DNA from: Spirochaeta sp. UBA5339
GTDB lineage: Bacteria > Spirochaetota > Spirochaetia > DSM-2461
DNA length: 64,000 nt
Assembly: GCA_002408085.1 (NCBI GenBank)
Contig: DHQL01000016.1
Coordinates: 31,395-95,394, forward strand
Reading direction: 5' to 3'
The notes below the pieces were generated by a model. That model had not been told where the DNA came from, made no database searches, and saw only the letters and a list, made by a program, of their open reading frames with translations. Shown one piece after another: positions 24,649 through 32,811 of this stretch (positions are counted from its first letter, which is position 1; the number at the start of each line of letters is the position of its first letter). The position numbers and the translations under genes were made by a program.

Positions 24649-25966
24649 ACAAGATATCCCTCTCCTTGAAAACTCTGTAATGACTGCCCGACGGATCCGC
24701 CAGCACCGAAATATTGAATGATGTAAGGTCCGGAATGACCAGTTCAGGCCTCGGGTCGACAGATTCGTCATTTTTCTTCGCTTCCTTAGCCTCCTCATCA
24801 CTCAGGGGAACCAGGGGGTCCAGAATAAAGAGCAGCTTGTTCAGGCCGGTCTGCATAATATAGCTCTGTGTGAGATCCGCGGGGCCCAGATAGCCATGGC
24901 CCGTATAGATTCTGTCGGCCTCCTCTTCCAGACGGGGGGTCACTATGCTGACCCTCTGCTTCTCTGCCGTGGAAAGGGTGTCTTCCAGAACAAAGGGAAC
25001 CGCCATATCCAGGACAGAGGATATAACCTCCATGGAGAAGCCGTTAAAGGGAAAGTCGTAGCGGTTTACCAGAACCTGCCGTTTATAGTCCCAGATTTCC
25101 AGCCTGAAAACCGACAGACGGTCGGAGACCCTCAGTTCGCTTCTGATGCCCCAGGATGCTCCGGGCCTGCGTCTGCCGGTCTCCCGGCAGCGGCTGTCCA
25201 GATCGGCAAAGAGCAGGGGGTAGACCCCCGACTGGTGGAGGCGCATTCCCAGCAGTTCGTGGATAATGTCGTTGTCCTCCCGGAAGTCGGTGCCCCCGAG
25301 GATCATAAAGGGGATCTCGGTAAAAGCGTACTCACCGGTTCCGATCTCGTAGTACTGGTAGTACCGGACCTTCAGGGGTTCTATATAGATCTGTTTATCG
25401 AGAACAGGAGCAGCGCCCGAGGCGGTCCTGAAGTAGAATTCGTTCATTACGTCGGGGAGAATGTAGTCCCAGGACTCTTCAAGATCATCCACAATCCTGT
25501 AAATGTATCTTGCATCCTCTCCGCTTTTCAGGCTGTGGATTCCGATCCTGACGAGAAAACGGTCCTCGGACCGGGTAATCTTCATGGTTCCCAGGTAATC
25601 AAGGGGCAGCCTGTCCCTCTTGAGGTCGTAGATAATATGGAGGATATCATAGGGCAGATTCCGGGAGTATTTCTGGTCAAACCAGTCGCCGAAGGAGGCG
25701 GGCTTGAACTGACCGTCATAAACCAGGTTCTCCAGAAAGGAGTCCCACACCCGGATTCCCGTATCCTCTGGAATATTGGACTCCACCTCTGGCTCCAGAA
25801 AGCCTATCACCGGCAGCTCAGGGTCCAGTTCGGAGTACACCTCCTGAATAAGGGGGGGCGGATCTGTCTCCTCTTCCTGAGGTTCTTCCTTGTCGAAGAT
25901 CCCCAGGGAGAAGAGAGGAGAAACCGCTAGAATCAGCATCATGTATAGAAAAATATTTTTTTTCAT
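24623..25966 (-). CDS. Exported protein of the CIS locus (unrecognised)
   Basis: 447 residues from ATG 25966 (GAGGGCAATT upstream), with a signal sequence (MKKNIFLYMMLILAVSPLFS) and an acidic Pro-rich linker (EEPQEEETDPPPL). A globular mature part follows, opening ELPVIGFLEPEVESNIPED, loosely like the start of TolB- or CsgG/LpoB-type periplasmic domains. Later parts (PYDILHIIYDLKRDRLPLDY, FVLEDTLSTAEKQRVSIVTP) are not recognised. It is encoded directly after the tube gene and directly before the lipoprotein. An exported protein embedded between structural CIS genes points to a function in the cell envelope, for example docking the machine. Confidence 0.7.
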   Translation of the reverse strand: MKKNIFLYMMLILAVSPLFSLGIFDKEEPQEEETDPPPLIQEVYSELDPELPVIGFLEPEVESNIPEDTGIRVWDSFLENLVYDGQFKPASFGDWFDQKYSRNLPYDILHIIYDLKRDRLPLDYLGTMKITRSEDRFLVRIGIHSLKSGEDARYIYRIVDDLEESWDYILPDVMNEFYFRTASGAAPVLDKQIYIEPLKVRYYQYYEIGTGEYAFTEIPFMILGGTDFREDNDIIHELLGMRLHQSGVYPLLFADLDSRCRETGRRRPGASWGIRSELRVSDRLSVFRLEIWDYKRQVLVNRYDFPFNGFSMEVISSVLDMAVPFVLEDTLSTAEKQRVSIVTPRLEEEADRIYTGHGYLGPADLTQSYIMQTGLNKLLFILDPLVPLSDEEAKEAKKNDESVDPRPELVIPDLTSFNISVLADPSGSHYRVFKERDILYAESIFQE

Positions 25967-26028
25967 AATTGCCCTCAGGGGGGAAAGGATCTTCCCTGAA
26001 ACAGGAAGATCCATTTCAAATTTCCCTA

Positions 26029-26457
26029 TTACGCCCAGTCTCCATCTTCATAGACGAATGAGATACTTTCGGTAATGGATCCGGTTTCAGCACTGTTCAG
26101 GTCGGACATGTCCCAACCGCAGGGAACGCATTCAAAGAGGTTCCGTCTGGCGATCTCATCGACTCCGTTCCGGTCGAAAAGAACAACAGAGATGGCCTTT
26201 CTCTGGGGTGTTCCCCGTTCAACAGTCTGCCACCAATCCCTGAGGATGGTGTCCTTGGGGTCGCAGTTTCTCGACAGAGTAACCACTTCGTACTTTACCT
26301 TACCGGGGATTTTCCGGGCATTCCGGTCAATTCCGCCGATGTCATCGGTAACTTCAGCTGTAGCGCCTAAACCGGATACGGAACTGAAGTTTCCGTAGTC
26401 GATTCCGTCAATTTCGACCTTGAAGTTGGTCTTCATGGTTGGAGTGTAATCAGCCAT
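26029..26457 (-). CDS. CIS inner tube protein, main copy
   Basis: 142 residues of the gp19/Hcp-like tube family: TNFKVEIDGIDYGNFSSVSG, GGIDRNARKIPGKVKYEVVT and the C-terminal ESISFVYEDG strand. It is expected to be the repeated ring of the inner tube that carries cargo in its lumen. Strong ribosome site (TAAGGAGAGATGT), 20 bases after the main sheath stop, which is the usual sheath-tube order. Confidence 0.92.
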   Translation of the reverse strand: MADYTPTMKTNFKVEIDGIDYGNFSSVSGLGATAEVTDDIGGIDRNARKIPGKVKYEVVTLSRNCDPKDTILRDWWQTVERGTPQRKAISVVLFDRNGVDEIARRNLFECVPCGWDMSDLNSAETGSITESISFVYEDGDWA

Positions 26458-26477
26458 ACATCTCTCCTTAAAAAAAA

Positions 26478-27695
26478 TTATTCAGTCAATGTTTTCTGAG
26501 AAACACGGAATACCACAAACTCCGCCGGCTTGGCAGGTGCGATTCCGAGCTCACAGACAACATATCCCGCATCTATTGATTCCGGAGGATTAAGCTCATC
26601 GTCACAACGGACGTAGAACGCCTCTTCCGGTGAATCACCGAACAGTGCTCCCTCTTTCCACAGTCTCAGACAGAAAGCGGTGAGGTTGCGGACAATCTGC
26701 TTCCACAGGGCCCTGGTGTTGGGTTCGAATACAACCCAGTTGGTTCCTTCCTGAATGGTCTTCTCCACCATGCAGAAAAGACGGCGTACATTGATGTACT
26801 TCCACTCGGGATCGGAACTGAAGGTTCTGGCGCCCCATACACGGATGCCCCGGCCTTCAAACTCACGGATACAGTTGATCCCCTTGGGGTTCAGAAGTTC
26901 CTGCTCCGCGTCGGTCAGGTTGTACTTCAGACCTGTGGCAGTTCTGAAAATTTCATTGGCAGGAGCCTTGTAGACTCCTCTTGTACTGTCCACCCGACCG
27001 TAAACACCGGCCACACCGCCGCAGGGGGGGGCGTAGACATCGGCGTCGTTGTCAGCGTCGTACATCTGGACCCAGGGGAAGTAGTAGGCTCCCATGGTGG
27101 AGTCCCGGGGCATGGGCATGGTATCGATCCCCTTCTCAAGGGTTTCAGGGGCGTCCAGTACAGCCACACGGAAGCGGTTCTGCTCGCAGTGGGAGAGGAT
27201 CGCGTCCTGGGCGGCGGGTTCTGTCACACCGGGGGCGCAGACAATGGATATATCCCCCACCTCGTTAAAGGCACAGAGACCGGATCTCTTTCCGGGTCCC
27301 TCATCCTTTCCGATAATCAGCTTGGTCAGGCCGTCGGGGTTGGATACCTTGAACTCTTCGGCAGGTGCATCGCCCTCTTTGGCATCCTTTCCGCCCTTAT
27401 CGTCCTTGCCGGCCGCAGCCTTGTCGACGGGGGCTTCCATCAGGTTGTTGATGTAGCATTTGGTTCCGCCGTTCTGGAAGAACTGGTATACAGAGTGGCC
27501 GAGCCATCCGTTCTTGTGCATTCCTCCAAAGAGCTTTGAATACTGGGTCCAGTTGGTCACCAGTGTCACATCATTCACGGGGCCCTTCTCGGCAACCCCC
27601 AAAAATCCGACAACATTTGTTGCCCCTGCTTCCAGCGGCTTCGATCCGCCGGAGACCTCTTCAACGTAAACACCCGGGGTTAAGTACTGCGGCAT
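26478..27695 (-). CDS. CIS contractile sheath protein, main (short) form
   Basis: 405 residues of the phage tail sheath family: YLTPGVYVEEVSGGSKPLEA at the N-terminus, VVGFLGVAEKGPVNDVTLVT, GHSVYQFFQNGGTKCYINNL, and the C-terminal IRVWGARTFSSDPEWKYINV and EEAFYVRCDDELNPPESIDA. Between about residues 95 and 125 a Lys/Asp/Gly-rich linker replaces the protruding domain of the longer sheath. It should form most of the contractile outer cylinder. Ribosome site AAGGAGACTTAAC. Confidence 0.93.
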   Translation of the reverse strand: MPQYLTPGVYVEEVSGGSKPLEAGATNVVGFLGVAEKGPVNDVTLVTNWTQYSKLFGGMHKNGWLGHSVYQFFQNGGTKCYINNLMEAPVDKAAAGKDDKGGKDAKEGDAPAEEFKVSNPDGLTKLIIGKDEGPGKRSGLCAFNEVGDISIVCAPGVTEPAAQDAILSHCEQNRFRVAVLDAPETLEKGIDTMPMPRDSTMGAYYFPWVQMYDADNDADVYAPPCGGVAGVYGRVDSTRGVYKAPANEIFRTATGLKYNLTDAEQELLNPKGINCIREFEGRGIRVWGARTFSSDPEWKYINVRRLFCMVEKTIQEGTNWVVFEPNTRALWKQIVRNLTAFCLRLWKEGALFGDSPEEAFYVRCDDELNPPESIDAGYVVCELGIAPAKPAEFVVFRVSQKTLTE

Positions 27696-27725
27696 GTTAA
27701 GTCTCCTTCACTTCCCATAAATTTT

Positions 27726-28277
27726 TTATTTCTTCACAGCAGTAAACTGCCGTTTCTGAACTCTTGTAAATCTCTCTTCCCTCAACGAATTGATACCCAC
27801 GGTGACCTTCAGATCCCGCCTGTAGGGGGCATAGGCCTGAAGATCCTCGGGCAGGGGAGAGAGTTCTGTTTCTCCGGCATCCTCAAGCATGGCCTTTCCG
27901 CCCTCGTTGCCGTACCAGTTACACTGTTTCATCTCAACAAAGGGATCATCCATCAGACTGCGCACCAGAAGGGCCGAGCAGTCCAGGGCTTCACCGGTTC
28001 TGGAAAGAGCGGGAACCACAGAGATATAGAGCTCCACCATCCTCGGACTGGGCACCTGTACCTCATACTCCCCCTGCTTGTCCTCTTTCCGGATCTTCAA
28101 AACTTCCATCCTGTTGTTCTCTCCGGAGTTCTTCATTCCCGAAACCCAGAGATAGATGCCGTTTTTTACCTTGCCGTTCCACAGCTGCACATCCTTTTTC
28201 GGAAACCAGGAAGCCAGCTTGTCCACAGTCCGGTCAAGGGTATAGCTGAGCACCAGGCTCTGATCCATCTCTTTCAC
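27726..28277 (-). CDS. Probable CIS terminal cap protein (Pvc16/DUF4255-like)
   Basis: 183 residues. The alternation of beta strands (DVQLWNGKVKNGIYLWVSGM, RMVELYISVVPALS) with a helix (CSALLVRSLMDDPFVEM) and its position next to the sheath genes resemble the DUF4255/Pvc16 cap that ends the tube and sheath. The sequence match is weak, so the call rests partly on synteny. The apparent GTG start overlaps the baseplate J stop as GTGA; an ATG three codons on is possible. Confidence 0.5.
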   Translation of the reverse strand: MKEMDQSLVLSYTLDRTVDKLASWFPKKDVQLWNGKVKNGIYLWVSGMKNSGENNRMEVLKIRKEDKQGEYEVQVPSPRMVELYISVVPALSRTGEALDCSALLVRSLMDDPFVEMKQCNWYGNEGGKAMLEDAGETELSPLPEDLQAYAPYRRDLKVTVGINSLREERFTRVQKRQFTAVKK

Positions 28278-31200
28278 GACCGCCTGTCCTCAATAACAAA
28301 GCTGTTCAGATGGATCAGCTCATCACTTCTGAGGGAGATCCTCTCCTGTTCCAGTCCCGACTGTTCATCGGTGAGGTGGATGTCCTCCAGATGGTGTACA
28401 GAGGGAATCCGCTCCAGGGTCCGCTGGACAAACTCCTTCTGAAGGGCCTTGCCGAACTCCCATCCCTCGCCCTTGTCTCCCAGAAGGGGGTGGAGGGCCC
28501 TGCGGATGGTCTCCTCGATGGTGTCCTTTTCGGTCCTTGTCTCGGCAATGTCCTTTTTGAATACCAGACTTACCCTGATGGAGACGGGACGGTAGAGGGG
28601 GCCGGCCACACGGAGCCTGGTACCCACCAGTTTTCTCTCGTCCAGATAGTCCTTTACCCGTCTGATCAGCTCCGACGAGGGGTAGAGTTTCTCTTTAAGA
28701 TCGATCTTCTCCCGCCGGGGAAGGATAATGACAACAATTTCACCCTGGTTGTTCACCCGGGGCAGACAGATGGCGCGGCCCACGGAGCTGGAGGCTTCGA
28801 AGGAGAGCCAGGAGAAGTCCTCCGCCGTAACCGCCCTGTTGCGGCTGCGGAACACCCCGGAGGCCCGTTTTTTCAGATTGTCCAGACTCTCCAGATCCGC
28901 GCCGCCCTGGGCGGGAAAGGGGTTGTCCACGGCCGCCAGAAAAGGAACGCTCTCCCGGAGTATCCTGATGGTGCCCCGGCCTACATTCCCTTTAAGACCG
29001 CCGCCGGTTCTGGTATGGGCCACGACAATATTGTTCTTTCCACGGGGGGGAATGACTCCCCTCTTTCCGTCGCCGAAAAGAACCCTGTTGTTCTGATAGT
29101 CCAGCACATAGTGCCGGGATATGGAGGTTGACTCGTAGAAGTTTTCAACCTGATGGTACCGGACCCATACCTCCTGTTTCCCGCCCTTGCCCTCGGAAAC
29201 CCTGACGGCATCGGAGCCCTCTTCGGTTTCAATAATCAGCCGCTCCGTTTCGGGAGGCATAGCGCTCTCTTTCACCTCGATCTGAAGCCCCGGCAGAACG
29301 GGTGTCCTGATCAGGGAGTACTCCTGCCCCGGAGAGCCGCTGCCGGAAGCGAGGGCTTCGCTGCCGAAGGTGCGGCAGTTTGAGGCATAGACAGCATTGA
29401 GAAAAACATTCTTCAGCACCGGAGTGGATTCAAAGCTGCCGTTTTCAAAGACAACACGTATCCAGTAAAGCTCCTGTCCGTACTGCTCATGGGCCTCCCA
29501 CTCTTCGGGAACCTGGAACTCCACAAAACCGGAACGGTGAAAGGAGTCGGTATAGTCGTTGACACTCAGCTTCTTCCACTCCCCGCCGATGCAGTACTCC
29601 CAGGTCAGGGAAATCTGCCTCTTGCTGAAACTTCTGAAGCTTTCGCTGAAAAAGTCCTCTCTCGCGTCCACCTCGTCCAGATGGAAGTAGAGGGAGGCTT
29701 CGCCGTCACACAGGGGCTTATCCAGACCGAAGCAGGTATAGGGTACTCTGTCACGAGAGGCATTGATCAGGGAGAAGGGAGTGGTAAGTTCATCACTTCC
29801 TGCGGCTTTGAGATTCTTTTCAAGCTCATTCTTAAAGGAGCTGTAGGAGTAGTCGGAGTAGACAACAAGATCATCCACATTGTGGTGTCCTGCGTCGTAG
29901 GAAAGCCTGAGCCGGGAAACAAGGGGTGAAATGACTTTCTCCGAGAAGTGCCACTCCCAGGTACCCTGGTCGGTCTCCCTGTAGCCGCCGCCCTTTCCCA
30001 TGTCCTCCACGCTGATCCGGACCCGAACCCAGAAGCGCTCCTGTCCGTTTATCTCCTTCTTTTTGATATTCTTGGGACAGACAAAGGAGATGGTTCCTGA
30101 CTCGCAGAAGGCCCGGGTTTCGTCCTTGAAGCGGTAGGGTCCCGAGTCATAGACCTCCTCACCGGGCCGTGAAACTCCCAGAATCATCCAGTTGCTGCCA
30201 TCCCAGTACTCATACCTCATAACCAGGGTATCCTCAGGGAAGGAGGGTTTTACAGACTCATTGAGAAGCAGATTTACAAAAACACGGGCCCCGTTCTTGC
30301 TTAAAACCTCGTCGGAGGCCAGATAGAAAATATCATCAACAACCGGCTGATCCTGAAAGGGCTTAAAATCCTTTTCCAGGTCCAGTTCCATATAGGTGGA
30401 TGAGTTGAACAGACAGCTGTCAGGCAGGATTCCGTCACCTGTAAAGATCAGGCGGGTGGTAACGGTATTGATATCAAAGCAGCGCAGGTCATGGGGAAAC
30501 TCCTTGAGCTTGGCACGGATAAAATAGCCCTCACTCCCTTCAACTTCACAGGTTTCCAGAGCCAGGGGCCCCTGAAAGTAGAGAGTGTTAACACTCTTCT
30601 TTTCTCCCTTTATGGTGTACCGGGGCTCCACAAGAACCCATCTCTCTCCATCCCAGTACTCATACTCAAAAAGCCGGAGCAGCTCCTCTGCGGAGGACTG
30701 GATTTCCAGAGCCTGATCCAGCTGCAGGCAGACCACATTGGGCTCAATAAGAAACTGAAAGGCCCTGGAAGAGAAGTAGAGGTACCTCTCCATCTCCTCT
30801 TCGGCATGAAAAAGGGCAAAGCCTCCTGATTCGGCCTCCTCCAGCTCCGCTATATGGTCGGCAATTCTGGTACCCTTCACACTCAGACAGGCCCGGACGC
30901 TGTTGTTCTGAATGGACACCCGCTTATCGGTCTCAAAACTGACGCTTTCTGTGGAATCGCTTCTGCTGGTGGAAACCTGATACCCCTTTTTAAGGCGAAT
31001 CACTCCCTCATAGCCCTCAACGGGGAAGAAGCGCAGGAGGACCCGGGAGGCCTGTGGAGCCGACAGGGTCAGGCCCATCAGGTCCAGCATGGCCAGATAG
31101 GTCTTTTCAGGAACCCGGTTCATCCGGTAAAGGGTCATCTCCGTCATCCAGGAGAACAGCTCGATCAGGGTAACACCGGGATCCGTGGGGTTGTGGTTGG

Positions 31201-31291
31201 TCCACTCCGGGGTGTAGTGAGGTATCAGAGAGAGGGCTTCATCCACAATCTCTTTATAGGTCTTGTCATCCAAATTGGGACTGGGTATCAA
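28274..31291 (-). CDS. Baseplate J-like wedge protein (Pvc11/Afp11-like)
   Basis: 1005 residues. The N-terminal 130 residues (DKTYKEIVDEALSLIPHYTP, TNHNPTDPGVTLIELFSWMT, TLYRMNRVPEKTYLAMLDLM) are the eCIS form of baseplate J. The C-terminal part has the gpJ signature: VGRGTIRILRESVPFLAAVD, PFPAQGGADLESLDNLKKRA, RAVTAEDFSWLSFEASS. The middle 500 residues hold several beta-sandwich insertions (YEYWDGSNWMIL, WEYCIGGEWKKL), repeats of a 'Y-W-DG..W' kind typical of eCIS gpJ. It forms the baseplate wedge that triggers contraction. The apparent TTG start lies within the end of the gp25 gene. Confidence 0.9.
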   Translation of the reverse strand: MIPSPNLDDKTYKEIVDEALSLIPHYTPEWTNHNPTDPGVTLIELFSWMTEMTLYRMNRVPEKTYLAMLDLMGLTLSAPQASRVLLRFFPVEGYEGVIRLKKGYQVSTSRSDSTESVSFETDKRVSIQNNSVRACLSVKGTRIADHIAELEEAESGGFALFHAEEEMERYLYFSSRAFQFLIEPNVVCLQLDQALEIQSSAEELLRLFEYEYWDGERWVLVEPRYTIKGEKKSVNTLYFQGPLALETCEVEGSEGYFIRAKLKEFPHDLRCFDINTVTTRLIFTGDGILPDSCLFNSSTYMELDLEKDFKPFQDQPVVDDIFYLASDEVLSKNGARVFVNLLLNESVKPSFPEDTLVMRYEYWDGSNWMILGVSRPGEEVYDSGPYRFKDETRAFCESGTISFVCPKNIKKKEINGQERFWVRVRISVEDMGKGGGYRETDQGTWEWHFSEKVISPLVSRLRLSYDAGHHNVDDLVVYSDYSYSSFKNELEKNLKAAGSDELTTPFSLINASRDRVPYTCFGLDKPLCDGEASLYFHLDEVDAREDFFSESFRSFSKRQISLTWEYCIGGEWKKLSVNDYTDSFHRSGFVEFQVPEEWEAHEQYGQELYWIRVVFENGSFESTPVLKNVFLNAVYASNCRTFGSEALASGSGSPGQEYSLIRTPVLPGLQIEVKESAMPPETERLIIETEEGSDAVRVSEGKGGKQEVWVRYHQVENFYESTSISRHYVLDYQNNRVLFGDGKRGVIPPRGKNNIVVAHTRTGGGLKGNVGRGTIRILRESVPFLAAVDNPFPAQGGADLESLDNLKKRASGVFRSRNRAVTAEDFSWLSFEASSSVGRAICLPRVNNQGEIVVIILPRREKIDLKEKLYPSSELIRRVKDYLDERKLVGTRLRVAGPLYRPVSIRVSLVFKKDIAETRTEKDTIEETIRRALHPLLGDKGEGWEFGKALQKEFVQRTLERIPSVHHLEDIHLTDEQSGLEQERISLRSDELIHLNSFVIEDRRS

Positions 31292-31706
31292 TTTCGCCTC
31301 GCTCTAAGTAAAAGGGATAAACCATATTGAAATAGGTGTTTACCGACCGCAGAAGGTAGTCGATCTTAATATGAAACCTGGTCTCGTCCTCATCATCCGG
31401 AGTTACGGAAACTTCCTTCAGGATGATACGATGCTCCCACTTGTTCAGGGCATCCTCAACATAGTACTGGGCCAGAGAGCGGGTGCGGCTGTTATTGGGA
31501 GCAAACACAAGGGAGCCAAGATCACAGCCGAAGTCAGGCCGCATCACCCTCTCTCCCTTAGTGGTTCCCAGTATTATCCGGATGGACTGCTCCACCGACT
31601 GCCTGCCGCCGACATCATTGAGAGATCCTTTAGAATTCAGACAGAAGGGAAAGGAAAACCCTTTTCCAAGAAATGATGATTCCACAAGTATATAACCGCC
31701 GTTCAT
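31266..31706 (-). CDS. gp25/GPW-like baseplate wedge protein (Pvc9/Afp9-like)
   Basis: 146 residues matching the gp25 lysozyme-like baseplate family: VEQSIRIILGTTKGERVMRP, DFGCDLGSLVFAPNN, VEDALNKWEHRIIL. This protein starts sheath polymerisation on the baseplate. It is the first gene of the leftward CIS operon, with a weak ribosome site, and overlaps the baseplate J gene by 26 bases. Confidence 0.92.
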   Translation of the reverse strand: MNGGYILVESSFLGKGFSFPFCLNSKGSLNDVGGRQSVEQSIRIILGTTKGERVMRPDFGCDLGSLVFAPNNSRTRSLAQYYVEDALNKWEHRIILKEVSVTPDDEDETRFHIKIDYLLRSVNTYFNMVYPFYLERGEIDTQSQFG

Positions 31707-31734
31707 TCAATTTTTCATATGTATACGCCTATTT

Positions 31735-31802
31735 ACTATATGAGTATCACCATCCTTCTATTTTTTGTAAATCATCCTTAAGTATGATTTTTTTTCATCC
31801 TT
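31735..31802 (-). promoter_or_regulatory. Promoter region of the leftward CIS operon with three phased direct repeats
   Basis: On the minus strand TATAGT (31740-31735) makes a good -10 element, but no -35 consensus lies 16-18 bases upstream. Instead the heptamer AAGGATG occurs three times (forward strand CATCCTT at 31751-31757, 31773-31779 and 31796-31802), with start-to-start distances of 22 and 23 bases, about two helical turns. A missing -35 with phased repeats is typical of an activator-dependent promoter. The LuxR-type regulator encoded divergently is the obvious candidate. Confidence 0.55.
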
Positions 31803-31999
31803 AAAATGAAAAAGTAGTACTTGAGTACCAATGAGCAGCCACTCATTCAGCAGAAATTACATTTACTTCCCTCATATGTACTTAATTTGACATCATTTCA
31901 TAAAATTGCTTACAAAATCCTAATTTTTTAATCATACTTTATTGTTTTTTTTCAAAAGTGTGCTAGGTGAAATAAGTTTATTTATTTTTGATTTTATTA
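31803..31999. other. AT-rich divergent intergenic region
   Basis: No coding region is visible. It contains a palindrome-like GTACTTGAGTAC (31817-31828) sharing TTGAGTAC with a second site in the promoter at 32009-32022, and a TTGACA (31887-31892) with TACAAA 18 bases further on, which could be a weak rightward promoter. Long T and A runs make this segment strikingly AT-rich compared with the GC-rich operon to its left. Confidence 0.45.
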
Positions 32000-32028
32000 T
32001 TGTTTTTATTGAGTACTACTGGTATAAA
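32000..32028 (+). promoter_or_regulatory. Candidate rightward promoter with operator-like site in the spacer
   Basis: TTGTTT (32000-32005) and TATAAA (32023-32028) are 17 bases apart. The spacer holds TTGAGTACTACTGG (32009-32022), whose TTGAGTAC and AGTACTAC parts recur directly and inverted at 31813-31828. This would place a regulator-binding site between -35 and -10, fitting autorepression of the regulator gene that starts at 32110. Confidence 0.45.
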
Positions 32029-32109
32029 AAGGTATATTTAATTTACATTCGTACATTTTTTAAATTAAATATATTGTTTCCCATATCCCAATAAATAAAG
32101 GAGTGATCC

Positions 32110-32811
32110 CTGGACATTCTGATATTAAGCAAAAGCAATATAACATTAAATTTAATCAATCATTTTCTTAAATCGACTCTGGATCATATCAGGATCTGTC
32201 AGATGGGAGTACACAATGCCGGGTCCATTCAGGGCACTTTCAATTTCATAATTCTTGATACCACTGAACTGCAAGGAGACATTACAGGCCTTCTCGTGCA
32301 TATAGAAAAACACATCCAGGGTGAAGATAAAAGCAGTATAATTCTTTTTACCGGCAATCAGACCTTCTACACCACAAGCGGATACACAATCTTTCCTCCC
32401 AATGGGGATCTGGATATACTGCATATTCTTCTTGACGGGAAGAAAAAGAAGAAGGTTCATGAGAATTTCACCAATTCCATAGAGATCAATGACCTCTTGA
32501 ATCTGCCCCTGCCTACCCACCCTCCTCAGTTGAACAAACTGAGCCCGAAACTGAGTGACGTATTCAAGCTTCTACTGACAGATTTGAGCACCGAAGCCAT
32601 GGAAAACAAACTTTTTATTGCCAATAGTACCCTGAAAACGCATATCGGCAAAGTTTACAGAATAATGAATGTCAACAGCCGTAATGAGTTGAACATGAAG
32701 TATCGATATATTATTGACGAGATCGAAGCCCTTAAGGTGATCCAGGATGACGAGGAGAGTACACATGAACAAAATCTTGACTGGGTTTGTATCGGACAAC
32801 CAGGACCCTGA
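32110..32811 (+). CDS. LuxR-type HTH regulator of the CIS locus, apparent CUG start
   Basis: The C-terminal 65 residues form a LuxR-type helix-turn-helix (LSPKLSDVFKLLLTDLSTEA, then ANSTLKTHIGKVYRIMNVNS and RNEL). The open frame extends upstream of the first ATG (32203) and reads DILILSKSNITLNLINHFL, a credible beta-alpha start. It begins at CTG 32110-32112, six bases after AAGGAG; a TGA lies just before. ATG 32203 has no ribosome site. With CUG the protein has 233 residues. The N-terminal domain resembles a receiver-like fold, but phosphorylation residues are not evident. The 3' end overlaps the first spike gene. It is the only regulator between the two divergent CIS operons and probably controls both. 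Confidence 0.7.
   Translation: MDILILSKSNITLNLINHFLKSTLDHIRICQMGVHNAGSIQGTFNFIILDTTELQGDITGLLVHIEKHIQGEDKSSIILFTGNQTFYTTSGYTIFPPNGDLDILHILLDGKKKKKVHENFTNSIEINDLLNLPLPTHPPQLNKLSPKLSDVFKLLLTDLSTEAMENKLFIANSTLKTHIGKVYRIMNVNSRNELNMKYRYIIDEIEALKVIQDDEESTHEQNLDWVCIGQPGP

Noticed and set aside
28310..29131. 273-codon plus-strand frame opposite the baseplate J gene
   Set aside because: It runs antisense to a clear baseplate J family sequence and shows no protein-like features.
8269..31706. Interpretation as a prophage
   Set aside because: There are tail, baseplate and ATPase genes but no capsid, portal, terminase, integrase or lysis genes. DUF4157, the LysM adaptor and two sheaths fit a contractile injection system.
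31266..31706. Possible N-terminal extension of baseplate J joining it with the gp25 gene as one fusion
   Set aside because: The two frames differ and overlap by only 26 bases; both have complete family ends.
31761..31800. AAATCAT/ATGATTT stem with T run as a terminator
   Set aside because: It is only AT pairs in very AT-rich DNA and overlaps the phased repeats upstream of the CIS operon, so a terminator call is not supported.
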